Shown here: one piece after another, positions 24,860-32,448 of the stretch | Numbering within the stretch: the first letter of the stretch is position 1 | How the letters are laid out: every line of letters begins with the position of its first letter | IMG/VR virus record: IMGVR_UViG_3300020192_000009 | Coordinates: 34,504 to 98,503 of that record | Source of the DNA: a virus | DNA length: 64,000 bases | Reading direction: 5' to 3' (one strand) | Program-made: the position numbers and the translations under genes | The notes under the pieces: model-generated | Told to the model about the DNA's origin: nothing | Databases searched by the model: none | Seen by the model: the letters and a program-made list of their open reading frames with translations, nothing else

Positions 24860-25336
24860 ATGTTTCGCCGCTTTCCAGCATCTGTACGCAGCACCGTTGC
24901 AGGCATCGTTCTAGGGGACGCGCCCTTGCCCCGGGTGCCCGGCTTTTGCAAGCAATCACCTATGCAAGGTGCAACCCTCGGAAGCGTGCAAGCCATGCCG
25001 CCTGCAATGCGGGCAGCGTTTGTACGCAAAGCGGCCCAACGCCGCGCACGCCAAACATCAGCGCAGTCGCCTACCCATCAGCTGGAACAGGGGATCTTGC
25101 ACTTGATGTCCAACGCCAGCGAAAAAGGCCTTGAGCCCACAATCACACGCGTCACGAATTTGGCATTGGCTGCCGGATTGACGCGCCTTGGACTGCTTGT
25201 GAAAGTTGCCGGGCACCGCTTACGCCTGCATGACATGCCTGCCGACGAGAACTGGCCGGGAACCCAGACCAGCATTCGCGATTACATTCGGCCTAAATGG
25301 TTGCCGATTGAAGCGAAGCAAGTCCGGTATTACTAG
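24860..25336 (+). CDS. Hypothetical protein
   Basis: A 158-residue basic protein, the only rightward gene in a leftward block. Residues 90-140 (HQLEQGILHLMSNASEKGLE, then LALAAGLTRLGLLVKVAGHR) could be a winged-helix-like or other helical DNA-binding fold. No clear SD precedes the ATG; a promoter-like pair directly upstream suggests a leaderless message. The frame also stays open upstream to 24743. Confidence 0.45.
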   Translation: MFRRFPASVRSTVAGIVLGDAPLPRVPGFCKQSPMQGATLGSVQAMPPAMRAAFVRKAAQRRARQTSAQSPTHQLEQGILHLMSNASEKGLEPTITRVTNLALAAGLTRLGLLVKVAGHRLRLHDMPADENWPGTQTSIRDYIRPKWLPIEAKQVRYY

Positions 25337-25379
25337 GCTAGGCTCGGCTAGGCGCGGCGCGCCTCACCTGCGTTTTGCC

Positions 25380-25913
25380 TTATGCTTTCAAAATAGAGTA
25401 CGCGCCAAAAGCAGCTGCCGCGAGATTCAGGCCAACCAGCGACCAACCGACCTGCGGAGTCAATTCGCCGATTTCGACAGGTGTTGCATCGTTGCTAGGC
25501 GGCAAAGGCGTACGCACTACTTTGACAAGCGGTGCAATGTTGCCGCCTCGACGGCCTACCTCAGCGGCAATCAAGCCGCCAAGTTGCGTGGCGTTTTGCG
25601 CGACTTGCACAAGCATGAGGCTTCCTGTGCGCAACGCCTGCGGTGCCTGCCCACTACCCACATGGCGGGTTAGCGCACGGTTAACAGCAGCAACCGTCGA
25701 AGGGCCGACAACACCGTCAATCGTAACGGCCAACACCTTGTCGCCTACGAGCTTACCTAGCGCGTTGATCGCGTTCTGCAGCACTTCTGCTGCCGGTGCA
25801 CGATACCCAGCGCCAGGGCCCCCGCAATTGCCGTTTGGCGTTTGAACCCAACCGGTCGGACACGCATTGGTTGCGCCCAATGGCGCGCCACTGATTGAGA
25901 AAACTTCAGACAT
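25380..25913 (-). CDS. Peptidoglycan-binding-like protein with C-terminal membrane helix
   Basis: A 177-residue protein. Residues about 42-85 (EVLQNAINALGKLVGD, then TIDGVVGPSTVAAVNRAL) carry the LQ-x-x-L ... DG-x-x-G-x-x-T-x-x-AV pattern of PG_binding_1 domains. A hydrophobic stretch (WSLVGLNLAAAAFGAYSIL) ends the protein. It may tether a virion or lysis component to the cell wall. Confidence 0.55.
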   Translation of the reverse strand: MSEVFSISGAPLGATNACPTGWVQTPNGNCGGPGAGYRAPAAEVLQNAINALGKLVGDKVLAVTIDGVVGPSTVAAVNRALTRHVGSGQAPQALRTGSLMLVQVAQNATQLGGLIAAEVGRRGGNIAPLVKVVRTPLPPSNDATPVEIGELTPQVGWSLVGLNLAAAAFGAYSILKA

Positions 25914-25954
25914 GCACTCAGATTACCGCGGAACGCCTCCACACGGCAAATTGC

Positions 25955-26359
25955 CTATGGGGAGACGACAGCCAAGCCAAACGGCGCTGTGATCAACATG
26001 CTCGAAACGGTTCCTGCGGGAGTCCGAATCTGTAGACGCGCGTATTGATGCTTACGTATTAGCTGTGTGCTAACCGCATACGTTCCGGCAGCAAACGTGC
26101 CAGAACCATTGGTTTGCAACGTACGAATAACAAGCGGCATAGCAACAACGCCCGCGCCTGCGGCTTCTTCTGCAATTTCACGAAACCAAAGCGTCGCCGC
26201 CGGATCGCTTGAAAATTCAAGGTACCAGGCGATTGAAGTGCCTACGCCACCTGTGACGGTAAACAGAAAATCGAGCGTCAACGTCTCGCCGACCATCAAA
26301 ATAGGCCGCGTTGGCTGAAATACGTTGGTTAGATTGCTGTTGTAAAGCTGCACAGACAT
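25955..26359 (-). CDS. Beta-rich structural-like protein
   Basis: A 134-residue protein predicted to be a beta sandwich: MSVQLYNSNLTNVFQPTRPI, LTLDFLFTVTGG, SIAWYLEFSSD, VRKH-type IRKHQYARLQIRTPAG, and a hydrophobic end ITAPFGLAVVSP. Size and composition fit a small virion surface or head-decoration protein, but there is no family match that I recognise. Confidence 0.45.
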   Translation of the reverse strand: MSVQLYNSNLTNVFQPTRPILMVGETLTLDFLFTVTGGVGTSIAWYLEFSSDPAATLWFREIAEEAAGAGVVAMPLVIRTLQTNGSGTFAAGTYAVSTQLIRKHQYARLQIRTPAGTVSSMLITAPFGLAVVSP

Positions 26360-26379
26360 GGGGCCAGCCTATCACACGT

Positions 26380-26763
26380 TCAAGTTTTCGTAGAAACCGT
26401 TCGCGTCAACGCCCATGTAACGCCGCCAAGTAAGCCGACAAACAAAGTGCCGTAAAGCAACGCCTCTGTGGCCCCGAGAGTCGCACCTTTATGTGCAGCC
26501 TTGTAAGCGGCTTTGGTTGCAGCTGTGGTCGCTGCTGTACCTGCGGCTTTACGGACCGCTGCTGTAATTGCAGGGATCGCAGCCTCACCGGCAGCCAAAG
26601 CCGAATTCATGACGGTCGCGATAATTTGCTTGGCCGTACTTGTAGAGATCAAAGCATTGCTAGCAAGATCTTTGACTTCGGCTACGTACGTCGCTTGTAG
26701 CTCAGGATCCATAAAGGGCGGTCCGTAGGGCCCATAACGCCCAAGCGATGCCGTAGCGAGCAT
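26380..26763 (-). CDS. Ala-rich membrane protein
   Basis: A 127-residue protein with a Gly/Pro/Tyr-rich start (RYGPYGPPFMDPE), a long Ala/Thr/Lys-rich amphipathic region (AAGTAATTAATKAAYKAAHK) and a C-terminal transmembrane helix (LYGTLFVGLLGGVTWALT). Tightly followed by the next leftward gene. Possibly a minor virion membrane protein. Confidence 0.45.
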   Translation of the reverse strand: MLATASLGRYGPYGPPFMDPELQATYVAEVKDLASNALISTSTAKQIIATVMNSALAAGEAAIPAITAAVRKAAGTAATTAATKAAYKAAHKGATLGATEALLYGTLFVGLLGGVTWALTRTVSTKT

Positions 26764-27165
26764 TTAAACTGGTGCCCAACCCACACGGCCATCAGCGGCA
26801 ACGACAAGCTTGTAGCCATCGGCGGCAGCTTCTCGCACACGCGCTGCATTGGTCTGTGGAATGCTGACTGCCGTGTAGCGCCTGCTGTCAATCATGTGCC
26901 AAGGAATTGGATCCCCAATAAGGTGGCTAACCGTGATGGTTCCCCCTGTATTGTCGATAAGTACCGTGCTCCACCCCTTGGCATTTGGCCAAGCCATGAC
27001 AACGCTATTTTTGAGGTGGCGCGCCAACACTTCCGCAGCGAGCGCCGCATTGTGCGCTAACACAGGGCCCGAGCTTACAAAGTATTTGCGACGGCGCACA
27101 AGTGCAACCGTTCTGACGGTGGTAACACCTGCAAGCAGCCCAAGCCCTAAGAGCGTCAAAATCAT
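26764..27165 (-). CDS. N-terminally anchored hypothetical protein
   Basis: A 133-residue protein from ATG 27165 with an N-terminal hydrophobic helix (MILTLLGLGLLAGVTTVRTV) and a soluble domain. The upstream frame to 27297 lacks the look of a signal and overlaps the next gene. Stop and the next leftward start are adjacent (26764/26763), supporting one operon. Confidence 0.5.
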   Translation of the reverse strand: MILTLLGLGLLAGVTTVRTVALVRRRKYFVSSGPVLAHNAALAAEVLARHLKNSVVMAWPNAKGWSTVLIDNTGGTITVSHLIGDPIPWHMIDSRRYTAVSIPQTNAARVREAAADGYKLVVAADGRVGWAPV

Positions 27166-27179
27166 TGTGCGATGCCTTT

Positions 27180-27431
27180 TTAACGTGCAATTTGCAAAAC
27201 ACTGCGCACATCGGTAAGCGCTAAATAAGGCTTCAAATTGGCGGCCAGCCGCATTGCAAGCTTTCGACGCAAAGGCTGCAATTGACGTGTTTGCCACGGT
27301 GACAACTCTGTATCGCCACGCACGATTTTGACTAAATGCCCTAGCATTTCATCAGCTTTTGCCAAATGCGATTTCCCGTAGGAAACGATACGTGCTGCGG
27401 GCTTTTGGCCGAGTCCAGATTGTGTCATCAT
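27180..27431 (-). CDS. Small basic helical protein
   Basis: An 83-residue Lys/Arg-rich helical protein (LQPLRRKLAMRLAANLKPYL). No recognised domain. It is in the leftward virion-like module. Confidence 0.45.
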   Translation of the reverse strand: MMTQSGLGQKPAARIVSYGKSHLAKADEMLGHLVKIVRGDTELSPWQTRQLQPLRRKLAMRLAANLKPYLALTDVRSVLQIAR

Positions 27432-27460
27432 TTGAATGCTGCCTTACGAAATGTGTAAAA

Positions 27461-27733
27461 TTAACCCGCGCCGCTGGGCAGCCCAGTCAACCCGTGCGTG
27501 TGGCCATCCGAGTCATTAACTTGGACTTTGCCGTACTTCACGCGATGAAAGTGACTTGCAACAACATCGGTTACGCCATTGCCCTCGAAGTCGAGGAATG
27601 CACTGTGGTCGTGAACCGGCGAAAGGCGTCCTGATGCGCGCGTTGTTAGCTGTGGGGCGTACGCCGGGGGTGCCGTCGTAAGCCTTAAAGCGTCAACGCG
27701 CTCAGGATCTGGGTATGATCGTTGTCGAGACAT
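27461..27733 (-). CDS. Small hypothetical protein, His/Asp-rich end
   Basis: A 90-residue protein beginning MSRQRSYPDPERVDALRLTT; its C-terminal half (VVASHFHRVKYGKVQVNDSD and GHTHGLTGLP) contains several His residues and may bind metal in a fibre-like context (H-x-H motifs order many phage spikes). Inference only. Confidence 0.45.
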   Translation of the reverse strand: MSRQRSYPDPERVDALRLTTAPPAYAPQLTTRASGRLSPVHDHSAFLDFEGNGVTDVVASHFHRVKYGKVQVNDSDGHTHGLTGLPSGAG

Positions 27734-27761
27734 GGCCCTAGTGTATGCCGGTTACGGCAGA

Positions 27762-28385
27762 CTAGTAAGACTTGTTGCCGTTGTAGACGTTCTGAATCTG
27801 GCGATTGCGCGCCGTGAACGCCTGTGGCATCAACTGATTAATCATGGACGAAGAGTCCACAACACCTGCCCGAATGCCAGCGGCAGTTGACCGAACTTGG
27901 GGCCACATGCCTTCGCGCATGGTCCGCGCTGGGAAAGCGTTGTTGCTTCCGTACGCAGGCCCGCGTCGTGGGCCTTGAGGAATCTGCGCTTGTGGTTGCG
28001 GCATAGAAGGTGTCAAAGAGGCAACAACCATTGATCCAGGACCAGGACCCCTGGCCCCGAGACGCCCAAACTGTGGTTTGCCCGATCCGTAGCGCGGGGT
28101 AAACCCGAAGCCACGAATTTGAGCGGGAGCGGCATCGCCGCCCGCGTCCATCGCAGGACCACGCCCACCGCTGTCAGGCAAATTGCCGGGACGCATGCCA
28201 GCAGGCATACGCGGCAAATTTGGCCGAAAGGCTGCCATTGGCTGCATCGTCTGCTGAAACGGTGAAATGTTGGAGAAGAAACCGGTCGGTGCCAGTGAAG
28301 GCCGAAACGACGGCTTTGCTGGATCGGGCCGTGTGAACGGCATCCGGTAATTGTAAGGAACACCTTGGCCTAATGAAACGATCAT
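27762..28385 (-). CDS. Pro/Arg/Gly-rich low-complexity protein
   Basis: A 207-residue protein that is mostly disordered, with many Pro, Arg, Gly and Phe residues (MPFTRPDPAKPSFRPSLAPT, RMPAGMRPGNLPDSGGRGPA). A short C-terminal helix follows. Such proteins occur as virion scaffolds or nucleic-acid binders. No family recognised. Confidence 0.45.
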   Translation of the reverse strand: MIVSLGQGVPYNYRMPFTRPDPAKPSFRPSLAPTGFFSNISPFQQTMQPMAAFRPNLPRMPAGMRPGNLPDSGGRGPAMDAGGDAAPAQIRGFGFTPRYGSGKPQFGRLGARGPGPGSMVVASLTPSMPQPQAQIPQGPRRGPAYGSNNAFPARTMREGMWPQVRSTAAGIRAGVVDSSSMINQLMPQAFTARNRQIQNVYNGNKSY

Positions 28386-28473
28386 GTTGTTTATCCTCTG
28401 TTAGTTCCGAATGCTTTGCAAGAACACGCCCGATTTGCGTCAAGCGCGAGGGCCCTATATCCTGAAAATAGAC

Positions 28474-28779
28474 ATGGCCGCCCGCAAACCCCCAGCAACA
28501 ACTGCATTCGATAACGACGACACGCCAACGCTTGTCGGGCCCCCCATAGGCCACAGTGCAAACCGGGAAATGCTGGCAATCATTGGCAATTACTCGCTCG
28601 AAGCCAAAGCCCATGGTGATAAACTGCAAGGGCTTTATGAAAGCCTACGCATGTTTGAGCGCCCTGTAGCGGGCGCATGGGGCGAGCGTCTATTAGAAGA
28701 GCAAACGCGCCATCACAATGCCAATACGGGCAACCTACGACAGCTTGAACAAGTCGTTGGCCGCCTGGCAGTAGGCTAG
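28474..28779 (+). CDS. Helical hypothetical protein
   Basis: A 101-residue protein with a disordered N-terminus (MAARKPPATTAFDNDDTPTL) and helical remainder (NYSLEAKAHGDKLQGLYESL). It is convergent with the RRM gene, ends overlapping by four bases. The upstream frame to 28411 is possible. Confidence 0.45.
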   Translation: MAARKPPATTAFDNDDTPTLVGPPIGHSANREMLAIIGNYSLEAKAHGDKLQGLYESLRMFERPVAGAWGERLLEEQTRHHNANTGNLRQLEQVVGRLAVG

Positions 28780-29393
28780 CCGTCGCGGCGCCCGCCACCT
28801 TTAAAAGGTGTATCGTCGCGGTGCCGAAACACACGAGGCGCTTTTTCAACAGGTACACGGGCCCGCGTATCCGCGCCTGCGACGTAAACAGCGCTTACCT
28901 TGTAAGGCCGCACAACAGACGCACCGGCATCGGCAGGGGCGCCGCTTACCGGGGGTTTACGGTCTTCGGCCCAAATATCACGAGCTTTGGACATTTTTGA
29001 GAACTTAGCGCCAGGAGGCGATCCCGCGGTTGGCCGCGCTTTAGACACTTTGCCTTTGCGGGCAGCGCGCGCATTCGCAGCCCGCTTTACTTCACGTCGA
29101 GAGCCCACCGCTGTTTGACTTTCGGCAAGTTCAGCGCGCAATGTCCGACCCGCGACAGCTTGGTTTTCGATGGCCTTCACGGCTTCAACAGGACTGCCGG
29201 TCACCTCAACAAAGCCGAACCCGCGAGAAATCCCGGTTGCGCGTTCACGCATGATTTTGGGGTTGATTGCAACAACCCCCATGGATAACAACGCTGCCAG
29301 CAACGTTCGTTCGTCAAAGGTTTGGGGCACATTGCCAATGAACAGCCGGGCGGGTGGCTGCTGTGCGGGTTTGCGCTGTGGTTTTGGAAGCAT
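28776..29393 (-). CDS. RRM-type RNA-binding protein
   Basis: This 205-residue protein starts with an RNA recognition motif: RNP2 LFIGNV at residues 17-22 and RNP1 RGFGFVEV at 57-64, both with their RNA-contacting aromatic positions. The rest is a long basic, disordered tail (AANARAARKGKVSKARPTAG). RRM proteins are rare in phages. The gene lies directly downstream of three units of the pseudoknot-capable repeat, and its own start region (29391-29410) looks like a decayed unit. Binding of repeat RNA is a testable guess. ATG 29393 has AAAGG about ten bases upstream. Confidence 0.8.
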   Translation of the reverse strand: MLPKPQRKPAQQPPARLFIGNVPQTFDERTLLAALLSMGVVAINPKIMRERATGISRGFGFVEVTGSPVEAVKAIENQAVAGRTLRAELAESQTAVGSRREVKRAANARAARKGKVSKARPTAGSPPGAKFSKMSKARDIWAEDRKPPVSGAPADAGASVVRPYKVSAVYVAGADTRARVPVEKAPRVFRHRDDTPFKGGGRRDG

Positions 29394-29417
29394 TGTGTAG
29401 CCTTTGCTAGTGTTCAC

Positions 29418-29558
29418 GTTGCAATTTTAAAGGCATTGCAGAACCTTTTGGCATCGCTACGATCATCGTCAACATTGCAATTTTGTAAGGCATTGCACAG
29501 CCTTTGTCACCCGAAGGCGAGATCGTCGTTGCAATTTCTAAGGCATTGCACAGCCTTT
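29418..29558 (-). repeat. Repeat cluster 4: three units
   Basis: Units at 29418-29449 (degenerate: one loop-1 change and a shortened first stem), 29474-29505 and 29528-29558. They lie on the leftward strand, matching transcription, in the gap between the gene at 29570 and the RRM gene. Confidence 0.8.
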
Positions 29559-29569
29559 AATAGCAGTAT

Positions 29570-29806
29570 TTAACGGAAGAGTTTGCCCAAAAAGCCGGTT
29601 AAAGAAGCGACGCCCTGTGCGCTTGCGAATGTCGCATACTTTGTGCCCCATTGAATCAAACAAAGGATAGAGCAAACGCACACACCGTCACCCGCGGGAG
29701 CGCCATTCATGTACTTTTTCAAATGAAAGAACGTCGCGCCTTGATCCGTCAAGGCTTTGGAACAGTGCGCGCATGTGTCACATGCCGTATCATTTGTGCC
29801 GGTCAT
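29570..29806 (-). CDS. Small Cys-rich protein
   Basis: A 78-residue protein from ATG 29806, which has the strong AAAGGAATTTCCGC leader also seen at other genes here. CDTCAHC near the start and VCVCSILC in the middle suggest metal binding. The frame continues upstream to 29914 through a PVPVPVPR stretch coded by a CACCGG microsatellite, so a longer form is possible. Confidence 0.5.
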   Translation of the reverse strand: MTGTNDTACDTCAHCSKALTDQGATFFHLKKYMNGAPAGDGVCVCSILCLIQWGTKYATFASAQGVASLTGFLGKLFR

Positions 29807-29959
29807 GCGGAAATTCCTTTGTTGCAGCTTGTTGGTTTTGCGCGGCACCGGCACCGGCACCGGCATCAATTCAGCATACAGAATCGGTGTGCTCGGTGCC
29901 TTGCGCTTTGCCATTTCAAGTCTCAAGGCTATACAACGCCTTCAGTTTTGCAACCCATA

Positions 29960-30412
29960 CTACGACTTGAACAGTAACCTTTCGATGATTTGCAACTCAC
30001 GAATCGCAGCGTCTTCGTCAGCGCTGCCGTGAACTGCATTGGCGGGGCCTTCGGTGCCGAACCGCCCGCGCAACGTTGCAGGCAAGGCTTTCTTGGGATC
30101 CGTTGCCCCGCAGAGATTCCGCCACTTTGCAATGGCGTCTACACCGTCAAGGACCATAAACACAGAAGGCCCGGAAACCGTATGCGCGATCAAGTCTGCA
30201 AAGAACGGTTTGCCCTTATGCTCCTTGTACAGGTTTGTGGCTTCGTGCACTTCCATGACATCCATGCCGAAAATCTCAAGCGTTAAGTCCGGCAATGCTG
30301 TTTCAATTGCTGTGATGATTTGACCGACAACATGCGCCGCGACAGCATCAGGTTTGATGATCGCAACTGTGAATTCGGTATCGTCGTCTGTTTCAGGTTC
30401 GTTGGTAGGCAT
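29960..30412 (-). CDS. ndk: Nucleoside diphosphate kinase
   Basis: This 150-residue protein matches NDK: AIIKPDAV at 18-24, YKEHKGKPFF at 62-71, and GRFGTEGPANAVHGSADEDA with the phosphohistidine His128. It transfers the ATP gamma phosphate to dNDPs. Length is close to the family norm (about 140). Two changes (ADE for the usual SDS after HGS) are mild. It follows the thymidylate kinase gene in the same operon, giving the last step to dTTP. Confidence 0.9.
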   Translation of the reverse strand: MPTNEPETDDDTEFTVAIIKPDAVAAHVVGQIITAIETALPDLTLEIFGMDVMEVHEATNLYKEHKGKPFFADLIAHTVSGPSVFMVLDGVDAIAKWRNLCGATDPKKALPATLRGRFGTEGPANAVHGSADEDAAIRELQIIERLLFKS

Positions 30413-30424
30413 GAAGCTGTGTTC

Positions 30425-31072
30425 CTAAAAATGTTTTGAATCGCGCAGGCCACGAAGTATTTCAAGATGCGCGACTTGCGGGTCATCCGCAGCAGATGTA
30501 TCAATGATGCGCCATACCGCATTAGCGGTTTTTTCATTCCGCCGCCAAAGGTTGCGGTAAAGGCCCGCGACTTCTACTTGCTTTTTCGCATCAGCTTCGT
30601 AGTGGTCATCGGGGATTGGCTTACGCTTGCGCACAATTTCATACGGTGTTTCCAATAGGAAATTGAAATCAGCCTGAGGTAGGTTGGCTGACAGCTGCAA
30701 AAGCCAAACAGGATCGATCCCGTCAGAAATGCCGTACGCGTAAGCCGACTGCCACCAACGGTCAACAATAACGGTGCGGCCTTCCACAAGGTCTTGGCGA
30801 ATCTCTTGCGCAGCCGTGTACTTGTCGGCTGTAGCCAAACATTGGAACATTAACTTGTTTGCGCGCGCTACATCACACGTAAAGATGCTGCCTGTAATTT
30901 GCAACGCGACGTTACCGCGTAAATGCGCGCTCATAAGCGCGCCCAACTCGGTTTCGTAGCGAGGGAAGCTGTAGACCTTCGGATTTAGCCCACGAGCTTT
31001 ACACGCTTGCCGCAACCGCTCTGTTTGCGTTTGTTTGCCTACACCGTCGCAGCCTTCTATTGCAATAAACAT
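30425..31072 (-). CDS. tmk: Thymidylate kinase
   Basis: This 215-residue protein has the P-loop GCDGVGKQTQ at 7-16, the substrate motif SFPRYET near 35-41 and the DR(W/Y) motif VDRWWQSAYAYG near 98-109. It phosphorylates dTMP to dTDP. Its length fits the family. Genes on both sides are in the same leftward operon (one base to the upstream gene). Confidence 0.9.
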   Translation of the reverse strand: MFIAIEGCDGVGKQTQTERLRQACKARGLNPKVYSFPRYETELGALMSAHLRGNVALQITGSIFTCDVARANKLMFQCLATADKYTAAQEIRQDLVEGRTVIVDRWWQSAYAYGISDGIDPVWLLQLSANLPQADFNFLLETPYEIVRKRKPIPDDHYEADAKKQVEVAGLYRNLWRRNEKTANAVWRIIDTSAADDPQVAHLEILRGLRDSKHF

Positions 31073-31378
31073 TCAAGTGCCCTTTGTGTTGATGGTAATA
31101 GCCGCCCACGTTTGTATTTCTGGTGAAAGCGTCGCCGGATCTACATTTTGGATTGTAGGTGGCTCGTAGGTGTCAGGTGCGCTCGCCAACATGTCGAACT
31201 CTTCAAGCTGAAGTTCTACCGCCTCAAGCGCTATGCAGACACACTTTAGGGTTTCGCGCTCATCGTAGTCTGCGAGATTGTCAAGCTGACCCTGCCTGAA
31301 AGCGCGTATGGCAGTCAACGCGCTTTCCCCTGCAGCGATCATCAAGTCTAGCCTGTGTAACAATTCTGGCTTTTTCAT
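31073..31378 (-). CDS. Small helical hypothetical protein
   Basis: A 101-residue acidic helical protein, MKKPELLHRLDLMIAAGESA, with no recognised domain. ATG 31378 was chosen because the upstream frame runs into the neighbouring gene. It is one base from the tmk start. Confidence 0.5.
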   Translation of the reverse strand: MKKPELLHRLDLMIAAGESALTAIRAFRQGQLDNLADYDERETLKCVCIALEAVELQLEEFDMLASAPDTYEPPTIQNVDPATLSPEIQTWAAITINTKGT

Positions 31379-31391
31379 TGGGCGTTTTTTT

Positions 31392-31841
31392 CTACTCGCA
31401 TTCTTTGGTTTCGAGACGTAAGCCGACAAGGCCCAGGGCCAGCCGCGGCCTGTTGTATTGCTCATTCGCATATGTACGTTGTTGGATTTGAAAATCAATT
31501 GGTAGCCCTGTCATTTTCGTACCCAGTGCCGAGAACGCCATGCAAAGCGCCGCCCACTTTGCGTTCGTACAAGCGCGCACAGGATCCCCTAGACCCAAAC
31601 GCGCATACTCGGCATCGTCGAGTATTAAGCGCACGTCAACATCGCGCCATTCCTTGAAGAACGTTGCCGACCCCACAAGATACGGCAACGTACCAAATGC
31701 GCTCCACACTTGTGAACCGAATTCTTCCAAATACAATGCGGCGGGCATGCCAACATGATTTTGGCAAATGTACTTTTCAGGTTGCAATTTTAAAGGTATT
31801 GCGCAGCCTTTGTCACGTCGTTTGTCCTGCGGCTTTTTCAT
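31392..31841 (-). CDS. Nucleotidyltransferase-like protein with repeat unit in its 5' end
   Basis: A 149-residue protein of an uncharacterised phage/bacterial family with a nucleotidyltransferase-like core: PYLVGSATFFKEWRDVDVRL gives GS then DxD, followed by LPIDFQIQQRTYANE. ATG 31841 overlaps the previous stop (TAATG), which favours this start. That would place a full copy of the 31-nt repeat (31781-31811) inside codons 11-21 (DKGCAIPLKLQ). ATG 31748 gives a version without it. Confidence 0.6.
   Translation of the reverse strand: MKKPQDKRRDKGCAIPLKLQPEKYICQNHVGMPAALYLEEFGSQVWSAFGTLPYLVGSATFFKEWRDVDVRLILDDAEYARLGLGDPVRACTNAKWAALCMAFSALGTKMTGLPIDFQIQQRTYANEQYNRPRLALGLVGLRLETKECE
31781..31811 (-). 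repeat. Solitary pseudoknot-capable repeat unit
   Basis: One 31-nt unit, oriented with the gene that contains it, with GTGAC directly upstream as in array 1. It has two changes from consensus, one of which breaks the closing pair of the first stem. Confidence 0.8.
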
Positions 31842-32146
31842 TAGATGCTTTGGCTACTCGCGGTCTTCGGGTTTGCTGGCTCTATGGCTATTCTGTGCTT
31901 CACTCGGTGTGAAAGCGTAAACGCAAAAGGCTTGCAGGGCCTCCCGGCGTCGAAATCGCTAATGAACTGCACAACAGCAGGCGAATTCATGATTCTGCGC
32001 TCCCTGTTATCTAGCGGCTGCATGAACGTTTTGTACACTTCATACCTAATGCCTGTAGTTTCAAGAATCGCGATTGCAACAGGACATTGGCACGTCCTTT
32101 GCTGTTTACCGCGATTGATATGGTCTGCAGTTATTTTGATTCTCAC
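31841..32146 (-). CDS. Small hypothetical protein
   Basis: A 101-residue protein, MRIKITADHINRGKQQRTCQ, resembling small phage proteins that begin with an I-x-H-I-x-x-G motif and have C-P-V-A-x-A-I next. It shares a TAATG with the nucleotidyltransferase-like gene. Function unknown. Confidence 0.5.
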   Translation of the reverse strand: MRIKITADHINRGKQQRTCQCPVAIAILETTGIRYEVYKTFMQPLDNRERRIMNSPAVVQFISDFDAGRPCKPFAFTLSHRVKHRIAIEPANPKTASSQSI

Positions 32147-32151
32147 TGGGG

Positions 32152-32436
32152 TTAGCCGTCCCCTGATAATTGCAACACCAAGGCCTGAAGCTGTGCGATG
32201 CGCGCGTCTCTAAGAGCGCTTCGCGCATCGCGGTCAAAAGGCAAAAGTGTGTCGTCTGTTATGGGATCCAACACAGTGACATCAACAACGTCACCACACG
32301 TAAGGGTTTTCCCGCATTGATGGCACAAGCCTGGATTACCCAGGTCGGCAAGCAATACAGCCTCTTCAGGCGTTTCCGCGTCAATTGTGCAAGTTACGGT
32401 TGCGTCTACAATGGCAACAACACGGTACGTAGGCAT
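32152..32436 (-). CDS. Small protein with CxxC pair
   Basis: A 94-residue protein with two strands (YRVVAIVDATVTCTIDA), a CHQCGKTLTCGD knuckle that may bind zinc, and a helical end. It lies 12 bases downstream of the polymerase start side and in the same operon. Confidence 0.5.
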   Translation of the reverse strand: MPTYRVVAIVDATVTCTIDAETPEEAVLLADLGNPGLCHQCGKTLTCGDVVDVTVLDPITDDTLLPFDRDARSALRDARIAQLQALVLQLSGDG

Positions 32437-32448
32437 GGGCGCTACCTC

